This document shows positions 1 through 6,608 of a DNA stretch of 8,003 bases, in pieces. The DNA comes from Alphaproteobacteria bacterium (GTDB taxonomy: Bacteria; Pseudomonadota; Alphaproteobacteria; UBA8366; JADFVY01): assembly GCA_029881615.1 (NCBI GenBank), contig JAOUMF010000070.1, positions 1 through 8,003 of the forward strand. Direction: 5' to 3'. Each line of letters begins with the position of its first letter. The first letter of the stretch is position 1. The notes beneath the pieces are model-generated. The model saw nothing but the letters and a program-made list of their open reading frames with translations. It was not told the origin of the DNA and made no database searches. Both the position numbers and the translations under genes were made by a program.

Positions 1-1134
1 TGCCCCGGCTCGTGCCACCGGCAGTTTCCGTAGTTTCATTGCCTGATAGAGCAGGGCCCTGTTGCGGGGGCTATGTTCGCCCTCGGCGATGCTGATCGCG
101 CTGTCCAGTTCCTTCTTGCTGAATTTCAGTGCCGCATAGCGCTCGGCCAGATTACTCGCGTCGAGAGCGCCGGCCAGCACCGCACGTTCGGCGGCCGCCA
201 ATTGGACGGAGTCCGAGACCAGCGGGCTGTTGGCCAGCGCCCGCAGCATCAGGGGAGAGTGGGTTTCCAGTACGTCGGATGGCAGTTTTGCCTTCGCCGC
301 GGCAGCCATGGCCAGGTGAATCGGCGCCGGGTTTGTCAGGCTTTTGACATTCGGCCGGGTGCCGGCGGTCAGCGAGTCGGCCAAGGTGAAAAAGGCGGGA
401 TCGTCCAGGTCGCCACCCTCTCGCAACAGATTTGTGCTGAAACTCGCCGCATCCTTGTCGCCCGCCAGTATGCTGCAGAAAACAGCTATGCGGTCGCGAA
501 ACAGCGGGTCGAGCATCTCCGCGCTCACCGCCGCGCCTTTGCAGGCAGCTTCGTTGTCATTCAACAGCAGCCGATTATCGATATGAAGCTGCATCAAAAC
601 GCCATCGGTTTCCGGCGCGGGTGCGCTGGCCATCATTTCGGCTACCGCCCCGGTCAACCCGATTGCCGCCAGCCGTTCAATACGCGTGGCGATCAGGCTG
701 GCGCCGTTGTCGGCCTCACCACGCGGCGGTGCGATCGCCGTTGACAGTAAAAGACGCCTGGTAAGATCGTGAAGCGCGGGAGAATTCTGTTCGGTGGGAA
801 GTTGCGCCAGAAGGCGCAGTAGCAGGGCGCGGTCCGTGCCGGCCCATAAGTCGGGGCCGAAGCCACCCATCGATGCGTCCAGAATGCCGCCGGAATCGGG
901 GTCCGGTTTTTCCAGTTCGCCTATTTCTATATCCGATATTCCTTCGTTCCCGGTGACAGGGGCTTCGACCGGGTCGTCGGGCAGGGCCGGTGGCGGGGCT
1001 TCCAGCGCCGCCGGTGCGCCGTCGGGAACGAGCGGCAGCGCGCCTCCCTCCGTCTGGGCGAAAGCCGGGCCGGTCGCGAGGGACAGCAGGATTACAAGGG
1101 CCAGGCCCGATTTAACGGGGAAAACGCGAATCAT
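1..1134 (-). CDS. Secreted protein of unknown function, Ala/Pro-rich N-terminus (C-terminus beyond window)
   Basis: The frame is open without a stop from the ATG at 1134 to base 1, giving 378 codons, so the C-terminus lies outside the window. Residues 1-26 form a typical signal peptide: basic start (MIRVFPVK), hydrophobic core, and an AFA/QT cleavage site. Export to the periplasm is inferred from this. Residues about 30-80 are low-complexity, rich in Pro, Ala, Glu and Asp, like a flexible linker. From about residue 90 on, the protein is Ala/Leu-rich and probably alpha-helical, with no motif I can assign to an enzyme. A similar protein sits near aroK in other Rhodospirillales as far as I remember, sometimes under an unreliable 'antifreeze glycopeptide' name; I could not check this. 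The start overlaps the end of the 46-aa gene by 23 bp in another frame, with GGAAACGGA just upstream, so the two are probably translated from one mRNA. Codon use and GC content match the neighbours. Confidence 0.85.
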   Translation of the reverse strand, partial: MIRVFPVKSGLALVILLSLATGPAFAQTEGGALPLVPDGAPAALEAPPPALPDDPVEAPVTGNEGISDIEIGELEKPDPDSGGILDASMGGFGPDLWAGTDRALLLRLLAQLPTEQNSPALHDLTRRLLLSTAIAPPRGEADNGASLIATRIERLAAIGLTGAVAEMMASAPAPETDGVLMQLHIDNRLLLNDNEAACKGAAVSAEMLDPLFRDRIAVFCSILAGDKDAASFSTNLLREGGDLDDPAFFTLADSLTAGTRPNVKSLTNPAPIHLAMAAAAKAKLPSDVLETHSPLMLRALANSPLVSDSVQLAAAERAVLAGALDASNLAERYAALKFSKKELDSAISIAEGEHSPRNRALLYQAMKLRKLPVARAGA

Positions 1135-1252
1135 CGATTTCCGTTTCCACCATGTTCGAGGGCGCCGGCGCATCCCAGAAACCGAGCACGACAAAGCCGC
1201 CGACGATTAGAAGGGCAAAAATGAGGATGCCGATCTGTATATGTTTGTTCAT
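1112..1252 (-). CDS. 46-aa single-pass membrane protein, function unknown
   Basis: This short frame runs from the ATG at 1252 to a TAA at 1114-1112 and encodes 46 residues. It starts MNKHIQIG, followed by one hydrophobic segment at about residues 7-26 (Ile, Leu, Val, Ala, Gly, Phe). A polar tail of about 20 residues follows, ending DDSRFPR. The layout fits a small inner-membrane protein with a short basic N-terminus. The gene begins just downstream of the divergent aroK promoter region, and its last 23 bp overlap the start of the secreted-protein gene, which points to coupled expression. A weak ribosome-binding site, CCGGAAT, lies about 8-14 bp before the start. I recall similar short proteins with a WD-x-PAP segment and an RFPR-like end upstream of this locus in related bacteria; that is memory, not a search. 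It could be a chance frame, but the clean membrane segment and the overlap geometry argue for a real gene. Confidence 0.7.
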   Translation of the reverse strand: MNKHIQIGILIFALLIVGGFVVLGFWDAPAPSNMVETEIDDSRFPR

Positions 1253-1272
1253 GAAGCAATATTCCGGTCGAT

Positions 1273-1328
1273 CTGTTCAGGGATCCTGGCGCATTGGACA
1301 TGGGCGGCGGGATATGGGCTGTTCAGGG
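1273..1328. repeat. Pair of 10-bp direct repeats in the divergent promoter region
   Basis: The sequence CTGTTCAGGG occurs exactly at 1273-1282 and again at 1319-1328, 46 bp apart. Both copies lie between the divergent starts of the 46-aa gene and aroK, the second ending 13 bp before the aroK -35 box. They could be binding sites for a regulator or a chance repeat. The rest of 1253-1428 holds the promoter and leader described separately. Confidence 0.35.
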
Positions 1329-1341
1329 TTTACGCTAGCCT

Positions 1342-1371
1342 TTGACTATGGCAATCCTGCGGCAGTGTAAT
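1342..1371 (+). promoter_or_regulatory. Sigma70-type promoter for the aroK-aroB-CNNM operon
   Basis: A -35 box TTGACT (1342-1347, 5/6 to consensus) is followed after 18 bp by a -10 box TGTAAT (1366-1371, 5/6). Transcription would start near 1378 and leave a leader of about 50 bases before the aroK start at 1429. This also argues against the in-frame ATG at 1342, because that codon would lie inside the promoter itself. Confidence 0.6.
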
Positions 1372-1428
1372 TATCTACAGGGTCCGCTGCAACGGCTCAG
1401 CGCCGGGCACGGAGGGAAAACCGTTTAT

Positions 1429-1986
1429 ATGCAGGAATCAAAAGTCTTGAATTTGCCGAAACCCCTTATTCTGGTGGGGCTTATGGGCGCCGGCAAATCG
1501 GCTGTGGGGCGGCGTGTGGCTGCGCGCTTTGGCGTACCCTTCATAGACGCCGACACTGAGATTGAAAAAGCCGCGGGTTGCACGGTCAGTGAAATTTTCG
1601 AGCGTGACGGTGAAGAAGGGTTTCGTGCCGGCGAGCGCCGGGTGATGGCCCGGTTGCTGGAGTCCGAGCCGGTACATGTATTGGCCACTGGCGGCGGCGC
1701 TTTCATGGATCCGGAGACAAGGGCATTAATTCGGGAAAAGGGTATATCGTTATGGCTGCGCGCCGATCTGGATGTATTGTTCGAGCGGGTCAGCCGTCGC
1801 GGTCACCGGCCGTTATTGAAGACGGCGGATCCGAAAGGTACGTTGGCGGGGCTTATGGATGCGCGCTATCCCGTTTACGGCGAAGCCGAGATCATTGTGG
1901 ATAGCGGCGATGGCCCGATCGGGGTCATGGTCGACCGGGTGATCGCGGCGGTGGAAGATTACTTGAAACGAGGAGAGCAGGCTTGA
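1429..1986 (+). CDS. aroK: Shikimate kinase AroK
   Basis: Transfers phosphate from ATP to shikimate to make shikimate 3-phosphate, the fifth step of the chorismate pathway, in the cytoplasm. The chosen start gives 185 residues, slightly longer than the usual 170-180. Walker A is GLMGAGKS at residues 17-24. The shikimate and Mg2+ site has D40 and D42 in FIDADTEIE, R66 in FRAGERRV and the GGG triplet at 88-90. The lid carries RRGHRPLL (123-130), and R146 in DARYPVY is the conserved C-terminal nucleotide-site arginine. The ATG at 1429 was chosen because the frame upstream runs through the promoter and because GGAGGG at 1411-1416 lies 12 bases before it, a somewhat long spacing. The stop overlaps the aroB start by 4 bp, so the two genes are translationally coupled. 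Family assignment is secure; whether it should be called aroK or aroL is convention. Confidence 0.96.
   Translation: MQESKVLNLPKPLILVGLMGAGKSAVGRRVAARFGVPFIDADTEIEKAAGCTVSEIFERDGEEGFRAGERRVMARLLESEPVHVLATGGGAFMDPETRALIREKGISLWLRADLDVLFERVSRRGHRPLLKTADPKGTLAGLMDARYPVYGEAEIIVDSGDGPIGVMVDRVIAAVEDYLKRGEQA
1971..1975 (+). promoter_or_regulatory. Ribosome-binding site fixing the TTG start of aroB
   Basis: AGGAG lies inside the last codons of aroK, 7 bases before the TTG at 1983. There is no ATG in frame nearby, and the family's N-terminal strand begins right after this codon, so the rare TTG start is well supported. Confidence 0.7.
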
Positions 1987-3098
1987 GCAGTCACGAAACG
2001 GTCCGTGTCGACCTGGGACCGCGCGGTTACGATATCATCGTGGGTGACGACGTGCTGGCGGAAGCGGGCAAATCCATGGCGCCGATCCTGCGCGCCCCGC
2101 GAGTCATCGTGATCACCGACAATCATGTGGCGCCACTTCATCTCGATGCGCTGATGCGCTCGCTGGCGAACGCCGAAATCGCGGCCGAGGCCATCGTGTT
2201 GCCGGCCGGCGAGCAGACCAAGAATTTTACCCATTTCGAAAAGCTGTTGGGCGAGATCCTGGGCCGCGGTATCGATCGCGATATCAGCCTGGTGGCGTTG
2301 GGCGGCGGGGTGATCGGTGATATTACCGGTTTCGCTGCCGCGTCGGTTCTGCGAGGTATCGATTTCATTCAGGCGCCGACCACGCTTCTGGCGCAGGTCG
2401 ACAGTTCGGTCGGCGGCAAGACCGGCATCAATTCCCCGCATGGCAAGAACCTGATTGGTGCCTTTCACCAGCCCCGTCTGGTGTTGGCGGACAGCCGCGT
2501 GCTGAGAACCCTGCCGCGTCGCGAGATGCTGGCCGGATATGCCGAGGTGGTTAAATACGGGCTGATCAATGACCCGGCCTTTTTCGCATGGCTGGAAGGC
2601 CATGGCGCCGATCTGGTCGATGGCGATCCGGCGAAGGTTCGCCGCGCCGTCGTTGCGAGCTGCAGGGCCAAGGCGGCAATCGTGGCCGAGGATGAACAGG
2701 AACGTGGCGCGCGCGCGCTGTTGAATCTGGGGCATACATTCGGCCATGCGCTGGAGGCCGAAACCGGTTTTGGCCATACGCTGCTGCATGGCGAGGCGGT
2801 GGCGATCGGCATGGTGATGGCCTTCGACCTGTCGGTGCGCATGGGGCTTTGCCCGGCCGAGGACGCGGCCAGGGTGCGCCGGCATCTCGGTGCCGTCGGC
2901 CTGCCCACCGGCACCAATTTTACCAACTCGATGGTCTGGAGCCCCAAACGGCTGATAGGCCATATGGCGAAGGACAAGAAGGTGTTGGGGGGTAAACTGA
3001 CCTTTATCCTGGCGCGCGGCATAGGCAAGGCATTCGTTACGCGCGACGTGGCGGGCGAGGAACTGATCGCATTCATGGAAGGAGCGGTGGCCGCATGA
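1983..3098 (+). CDS. aroB: 3-dehydroquinate synthase AroB
   Basis: Converts DAHP to 3-dehydroquinate, the second step of the chorismate pathway, using NAD+ and a divalent metal (Zn2+ or Co2+). At 371 residues it is of normal family length. The NAD-binding part shows GEQTK (76-80), GGGVIGD (107-113), PTTLLAQVDSSVGGKTGIN (132-150) and KNLIGAFHQP (155-164). The metal ligands expected from family structures are E188 in GYAEVVKYG, H251 in LGHTFGHALE and H269 in LLHGEAVAIGM; all are present. Catalytic lysines are also visible, including K146, K191 and the late KDKK segment. Translation starts at TTG within the overlap TTGA with aroK, and the stop overlaps the next ATG (ATGA). Pairing with aroK is the common arrangement in proteobacteria. 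Nothing suggests loss of activity. Confidence 0.97.
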   Translation: MSSHETVRVDLGPRGYDIIVGDDVLAEAGKSMAPILRAPRVIVITDNHVAPLHLDALMRSLANAEIAAEAIVLPAGEQTKNFTHFEKLLGEILGRGIDRDISLVALGGGVIGDITGFAAASVLRGIDFIQAPTTLLAQVDSSVGGKTGINSPHGKNLIGAFHQPRLVLADSRVLRTLPRREMLAGYAEVVKYGLINDPAFFAWLEGHGADLVDGDPAKVRRAVVASCRAKAAIVAEDEQERGARALLNLGHTFGHALEAETGFGHTLLHGEAVAIGMVMAFDLSVRMGLCPAEDAARVRRHLGAVGLPTGTNFTNSMVWSPKRLIGHMAKDKKVLGGKLTFILARGIGKAFVTRDVAGEELIAFMEGAVAA

Positions 3099-4387
3099 TG
3101 CCGGAACTGTTGATTACATCGGGAATTATCCTGGTTTTGCTGGTGCTGTCGGCGTTTTTCTCTGGCTCCGAGACCGCCTTGACGGCGGCTTCGCGCCCAC
3201 GCATGCATTCGATGGCGAAGCAAGGGGACCGACGCGCCGCCATCGTGCTGGCGTTGCGCGATCGCAACGAACGGCTGATCGGTGGCATTCTGCTTGGCAA
3301 TAACCTGGTCAATATTCTGGCTTCGGCGCTGGCTACGAGCCTGCTGATGCGGATGTTTGGCGAAGCGGGCGTAATTTATGCGACCCTGGCAATGACGTTG
3401 CTGGTGCTGGTCTTTGCTGAAGTGCTGCCCAAGACCTGGGCGCTGAGCCATGCCGATAAGATGTCGCTGACGGTGGCCCCGGCGGTGCGGGTTCTGGTCT
3501 TCCTGCTGGCACCCGTGACCCATACGATTTATGTGGTGGTGCGAACTACCCTGTCGCCCTTCGGTGTCGTGTTGGGGGCGGAGTTGGGCCGTGAGCAGGC
3601 CGAGGAAGAACTGCGCGGCGCCATCGATCTGCATGAGGGGCTGGAACCGGAAACCCGCCACGAGCGCCAGATGATGCGTTCTATTCTTGATCTTGACGAG
3701 GTGGAGGTGGGCGAGATCATGACCCACCGCCGCAATGTGTCGATGATCGATCTTGGCAGCAAGCCGGAAGAGATCGTCGACCAGGTTCTCGACAGCCAAT
3801 ATACCCGCATCCCGGTCTATCGCGACGACCAGGACAATGTGATCGGCGTGCTGCATACCAAGGAACTGCTGCGTGAATTGCGCCGTAACGAGGGCGACGT
3901 GCAGAAGGTGGATTTCGACCAGTTGCCATCGGAACCCTGGTTCATCCCCGATGCCACGAGCCTTCTGGATCAGCTTCAGGCCTTCCGGGAACGCCGCGAA
4001 CATTTTGCGGTGGTGGTTGACGAATACGGTTCCCTGATGGGGATCGTGACCCTGGAGGATATTCTGGAGGAAATCGTCGGCGAGATCGAAGACGAGCATG
4101 ACACGCCGGTTCGCGGCGTACGCCCCCAGCCGGATGGAAGCTATATCGCCGACGGCACGGTAACGATCCGTGACCTGAACCGGGAATTCGACTGGAGCCT
4201 GCCCGACGAGGAGGCCGCCACCGTCGCGGGCCTGGTGATGCATGAATCGCGGATGATTCCCGACAAGGGCCAGACCTTCAGCTTTTATGGCTTCCGTTTC
4301 GAGGTGTTACGCCGGGTGCGTAACCAGATTACTTCTATCCGCGTTACCCCGCCCAGCGCGGTGGCCGCGGCAGCGGAACGCGATTAG
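3095..4387 (+). CDS. CNNM/CorC (HlyC/CorC) family membrane protein with CBS pair
   Basis: A 430-residue inner-membrane protein of the family often labelled hemolysin or CorC. Several relatives (MpfA, CorB, animal CNNM) are linked to Mg2+ transport or efflux, so a Mg2+/Co2+ role is inferred. The N-terminal DUF21/CNNM domain (about 1-185) has hydrophobic segments near 5-22, 62-85, 92-112 and 122-155, with the hallmarks FFSGSETALT (21-30), GNNLVN (68-73) and AEVLPK (108-113). Two CBS motifs follow (about 205-340): EIMTHRRNV with TRIPVYRDD (227-235), then VVVDEYGSLMGIVTLEDIL ending in the acidic EEIVGEIEDEHD. Residues about 345-425 form the C-terminal CorC_HlyC transporter-associated domain (IADGTVTIRDLNREFDWSLP). 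The ATG overlaps the aroB stop by 4 bp, with AAGGAG 10 bases upstream. A second ATG directly after it is equally possible. True hemolytic activity is unlikely. Confidence 0.92.
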   Translation: MMPELLITSGIILVLLVLSAFFSGSETALTAASRPRMHSMAKQGDRRAAIVLALRDRNERLIGGILLGNNLVNILASALATSLLMRMFGEAGVIYATLAMTLLVLVFAEVLPKTWALSHADKMSLTVAPAVRVLVFLLAPVTHTIYVVVRTTLSPFGVVLGAELGREQAEEELRGAIDLHEGLEPETRHERQMMRSILDLDEVEVGEIMTHRRNVSMIDLGSKPEEIVDQVLDSQYTRIPVYRDDQDNVIGVLHTKELLRELRRNEGDVQKVDFDQLPSEPWFIPDATSLLDQLQAFRERREHFAVVVDEYGSLMGIVTLEDILEEIVGEIEDEHDTPVRGVRPQPDGSYIADGTVTIRDLNREFDWSLPDEEAATVAGLVMHESRMIPDKGQTFSFYGFRFEVLRRVRNQITSIRVTPPSAVAAAAERD

Positions 4388-4418
4388 GCGGAGTCGCGGG
4401 AGGACTTGTTGCCTGCAT

Positions 4419-4440
4419 GGCCGCGGGCTTGACCGCGGCC
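4419..4440 (+). terminator. GC-rich hairpin after the aroK-aroB-CNNM operon
   Basis: A perfect 8-bp stem (GGCCGCGG, loop GCTTGA, CCGCGGCC) lies 31 bp after the CNNM stop codon. It is followed by TTCCCT rather than a run of T, so it is at best a weak intrinsic terminator or an mRNA-end stabiliser. It falls where one would expect the operon to end. Confidence 0.35.
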
Positions 4441-4470
4441 TTCCCTCGCCATATTCATCGGGCACATAAT
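4429..4470 (+). promoter_or_regulatory. Weak candidate promoter for the DUF2889 gene
   Basis: TTGACC (4429-4434, 5/6 to the -35 consensus) is 17 bp from TATTCA (4452-4457), a poor -10. A better -10-like box, CATAAT (4465-4470, 5/6), lacks a good -35 partner. The first -35 overlaps the hairpin. The gene could instead be read through from the upstream operon. Confidence 0.25.
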
Positions 4471-4498
4471 TCGGGTAACAGGGCCAAAGAGGAATTCC

Positions 4499-5035
4499 AT
4501 GCCGCTATCGCCGCCAGCGCCGCGCGACCATATTCACAACCGCGATATCATCCTCAAGGGCTACAAACGCACGGACGGGATGTGGGATATCGAGGCCCAT
4601 CTGACCGACACCAAGACCTACAGTTTCCCCAACCGCGAGCGGGGGAGCATCGAGGCGGGCGAACCGATCCATGACATGTGGCTGCGTCTGACCATCGACG
4701 ACAATATGCTGATTCATGATGTCGAGGCGGTAACCGATTACAGTCCCTTCGGCATCTGCGGTAATATTACGCCCGACTTCAAGAAGCTGGCGGGTCTGAC
4801 CATCGGCCCGGGCTGGACCCGCGAGGCACGGCAACGCGTGGGCGGGCTGCATGGCTGCACCCACCTGTTCGAATTGCTCGGCCCGATGGCCACGGTTGCC
4901 TATCAGACCCGTGTACGCAAGACCAACCAGACGGATCCCGGCAAGAAACCAGGCCATCTGGACAGTTGCCATGCGCTTGCGACCGACGGCCAGGTCGTGA
5001 AGGACAACTACCCGGAATTCTACATCGGGGACTGA
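4499..5035 (+). CDS. DUF2889 domain protein, function unknown
   Basis: A 178-residue soluble protein that I recognise as DUF2889 from its overall pattern: GYKRTDGMWDIEAHLTDTK (21-39), GEPIHDMWLRLTIDD (54-68), GPGWTREA (103-110), GCTHLFELLGPMA (119-131) and DSCHALATDG (155-164). No signal peptide or membrane segment is visible, so it should be cytoplasmic. The conserved H58, C87, C120, H122, C157 and H158 are spaced in a way that could allow metal binding; that is my inference, and no biochemical role is established that I know of. The ATG is supported by AGAGGA at 4488-4493, 5 bases upstream. It follows the CNNM gene after about 110 bp and ends only 25 bp from the convergent methyltransferase gene. 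Length is normal for the family and nothing looks broken. Confidence 0.85.
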   Translation: MPLSPPAPRDHIHNRDIILKGYKRTDGMWDIEAHLTDTKTYSFPNRERGSIEAGEPIHDMWLRLTIDDNMLIHDVEAVTDYSPFGICGNITPDFKKLAGLTIGPGWTREARQRVGGLHGCTHLFELLGPMATVAYQTRVRKTNQTDPGKKPGHLDSCHALATDGQVVKDNYPEFYIGD

Positions 5036-5060
5036 TGTCCCGGTATCTTGCGCTCCGGTA

Positions 5061-5840
5061 TTAGCCTGGCTTGGCGCCTCGCAAATGGTGGGGGCAGAGT
5101 TCACCGATTTCCAGCGCCGGGACCATGGCGCGCCAGATTTCGATATTGCGGTCGGTTTCTTCCTTGCCCGCCGCCGCTGCCGCCTTTTCGTATAGCGGTC
5201 CTTCCATGTCGGCCAGTTCGCGTTTGGCGACTTCGTAATACCATTTGTTGCGATTGTTGAGGCCGACGTCGACGAAGCCCGCCACTGCCAGCGCCTCATG
5301 GTAACGTTCGGGCGACCCCATGCGGAAGCTTAATCCCTCGGTTTCCATATAGCGTTTCATCACAGCGGTCGGCTCGCCGTCATGGCTGCTCAGCCAGTCG
5401 CTGGCCGCGAAATACCCGCCGGGCTTCAGCAGCCGGAAGACATCGGCGAACAGGGCTTCCTTGTCGGGGATATGGATCATGGAATCCTTGCTGAAAATCA
5501 GATCGAAGCTGTTGTCTTCGAAGGGCAGGGGGCCGGGTACGACCTTGACGAACTCGATACGGTTGGTCAGTCCACGGGCCTCGGCGCGGTCCCTGGCGAT
5601 GGTCAGAACCGGGTCTTCAACATCGACGCCGATCACCTTCGCGGCGCCATATTCGGCCGCTAGCGACAGGGCGATGCCGCCCGATCCGCAGCCGATATCC
5701 ATGACCGTCATGCCGGTCAGGTCCAGCCCTTCCAGGATGCGCCCGACTTCTTCCGGTCCGCCGGGTGAGAGATATCCCTCGCCCCAGATTACTTCGAGAA
5801 AGGATACAAAATCGTCGGTATATTCGTCTTCATGGTCCAT
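5061..5840 (-). CDS. SAM-dependent methyltransferase, phosphoethanolamine methyltransferase-like
   Basis: A 259-residue class I methyltransferase. The SAM-binding core shows MDIGCGSGG (47-55), the acidic VIGVDVED end of strand 2 (69-76) and LPFEDNSFDLIFSKD (105-119). The start, EYTDDF...IWGEGYLSPGG (6-28), resembles phosphoethanolamine methyltransferases (PMT), where QYTDEG...IFGENYISSGG occurs in the Plasmodium enzyme as I recall it. Aligned this way, Y7 corresponds to PMT Tyr19, and D119 and H123 in SKDSMIH to PMT Asp128 and His132; Tyr19 and His132 form the known catalytic dyad. At the position of another PMT active-site tyrosine (SDW, residue 149) there is Trp. A small-amine or phospho-base substrate is therefore plausible, but it is inference. 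The ATG has AGGGAG 8 bases upstream. It lies 74 bp after the LOG-type gene on the same strand, so it may be co-transcribed or have its own promoter in that AT-rich gap. Confidence 0.85.
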   Translation of the reverse strand: MDHEDEYTDDFVSFLEVIWGEGYLSPGGPEEVGRILEGLDLTGMTVMDIGCGSGGIALSLAAEYGAAKVIGVDVEDPVLTIARDRAEARGLTNRIEFVKVVPGPLPFEDNSFDLIFSKDSMIHIPDKEALFADVFRLLKPGGYFAASDWLSSHDGEPTAVMKRYMETEGLSFRMGSPERYHEALAVAGFVDVGLNNRNKWYYEVAKRELADMEGPLYEKAAAAAGKEETDRNIEIWRAMVPALEIGELCPHHLRGAKPG

Positions 5841-5914
5841 TGGTTAGTCTCCCTATGCTTTTTAGTCGGTTTGTTATTATTGTATTTCACGTTTCGATAG
5901 GTCATTGGCTGTGG

Positions 5915-6508
5915 TTACAGCCACTTGGCCTCCACATCATGGCCATAGGCCGGCATCGCCGTCAGCGCCGGCAGCAACTCGTCGATGCTGTCGATCACCT
6001 GGAACAGGGCGCGGTTTTCCGGCCTGGCGTAGTTCTCGCTGATCATATGGTCGATCAGATCTGTCAGATGCCGCCAGTAGCCGTCGATATCGGCAATGAC
6101 GACCGGCTTTTCATGCAGGCCGAGCTGTTTCCAGGTCAGGATTTCGAAGGTTTCTTCCAGCGTGCCCAGGCCGCCAGGCATGATCAGGAAGGCATCCGAC
6201 ATTTCGGCCATCTTCTGTTTGCGGTCATGCATGTTTTCGGTGACGATCAATTGCGTGACGCCGGAATGGCCAACCTCCACCTGTTCCAGGAATTGAGGGA
6301 TGATTCCGATTACCTCGCCGTCGGCTTCCAGCACCGCATCGGCGATGCGGCCCATCATGCCGATACGGCCGCCGCCATAGACCAGCCGGATTCCCGCTTT
6401 CGCCATGACCCGGCCCAGCCGTTCGGCGGCCTCGTGATGGGCCGGGCTGCCACGATCCGACGAGCCGCAATACACGCAAAGAGATTTTATGTTCGCCATG
6501 GATGTCAT
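5915..6508 (-). CDS. LOG family protein (TIGR00730), probable nucleoside 5'-monophosphate phosphoribohydrolase
   Basis: A 197-residue Rossmann-fold protein of the LOG ('Lonely guy') family, whose characterised members cleave the N-glycosidic bond of cytokinin riboside 5'-monophosphates or of AMP. Visible features are the N-terminal SLCVYCGSSD (9-18), LVYGGGRIGMMG (42-53), the DRKQKM arginine-lysine motif (95-100) and the signature PGGLGTLEE (111-119), whose last Glu is the conserved catalytic residue. The C-terminal part (ADIDGYWRHL) is typical. The true substrate in this bacterium is not shown by the sequence. I chose the ATG at 6508 because GGTGG lies 6 bases upstream. An ATG at 6499 (MANIKSL) is also possible, and a TTG at 6541 is less likely. 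Older names such as 'lysine decarboxylase' for this family are misleading. Confidence 0.93.
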   Translation of the reverse strand: MTSMANIKSLCVYCGSSDRGSPAHHEAAERLGRVMAKAGIRLVYGGGRIGMMGRIADAVLEADGEVIGIIPQFLEQVEVGHSGVTQLIVTENMHDRKQKMAEMSDAFLIMPGGLGTLEETFEILTWKQLGLHEKPVVIADIDGYWRHLTDLIDHMISENYARPENRALFQVIDSIDELLPALTAMPAYGHDVEAKWL

Positions 6509-6514
6509 TCTTTT

Positions 6515-6519
6515 CCACC
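6515..6519 (-). promoter_or_regulatory. Ribosome-binding site favouring the 6508 start of the LOG gene
   Basis: Read on the minus strand, GGTGG lies 6 bases before the ATG at 6508 but 15 bases before the alternative ATG at 6499. This spacing decides for the upstream ATG. Confidence 0.45.
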
Positions 6520-6586
6520 GTTCTTCATCTTGCAAGCCCAAAGCTTAAATTATGTCTACCAGCTTGCCGTCGCGGCTTGCCGATCA

Positions 6587-6592
6587 ATTATA
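6587..6592 (-). promoter_or_regulatory. Candidate -10 box for the LOG gene
   Basis: A perfect TATAAT reads on the minus strand 79 bp before the LOG start, inside the AT-rich core of the divergent intergenic region. No good -35 box lies 16-19 bp upstream, so either a factor helps or this is chance. On the plus strand the same core gives TATATT (6589-6594) and TTGACG (6594-6599), possible elements for the cytochrome genes. Confidence 0.3.
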
Positions 6593-6608
6593 TTTGACGG
6601 GTGCCGGG

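Noticed and set aside
73..744. Plus-strand frame of 223 codons at the left edge
   Set aside because: It is antisense to the signal-peptide-bearing secreted-protein gene and has no domain or ribosome-binding site.
1342..1428. N-terminal extension of aroK from the ATG at 1342
   Set aside because: The codons overlap the -35 and -10 boxes of the likely promoter, and the extension does not resemble shikimate kinase.
2465..4243. Long minus-strand frame of 592 codons across aroB and the CNNM gene
   Set aside because: It lies opposite two clearly recognisable genes, is rich in His/Gln/Arg as expected of antisense GC-rich codons, and has no family features.
5036..5060. Possible terminator between the convergent DUF2889 and methyltransferase genes
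   Set aside because: Only a short direct repeat (CCGGTAT) is present; there is no stem-loop or T-run.
5879..5884. TACAAT -10-like box (minus strand) before the methyltransferase gene
   Set aside because: No -35 box is found at 16-19 bp, and the AT-rich gap makes such matches likely by chance.
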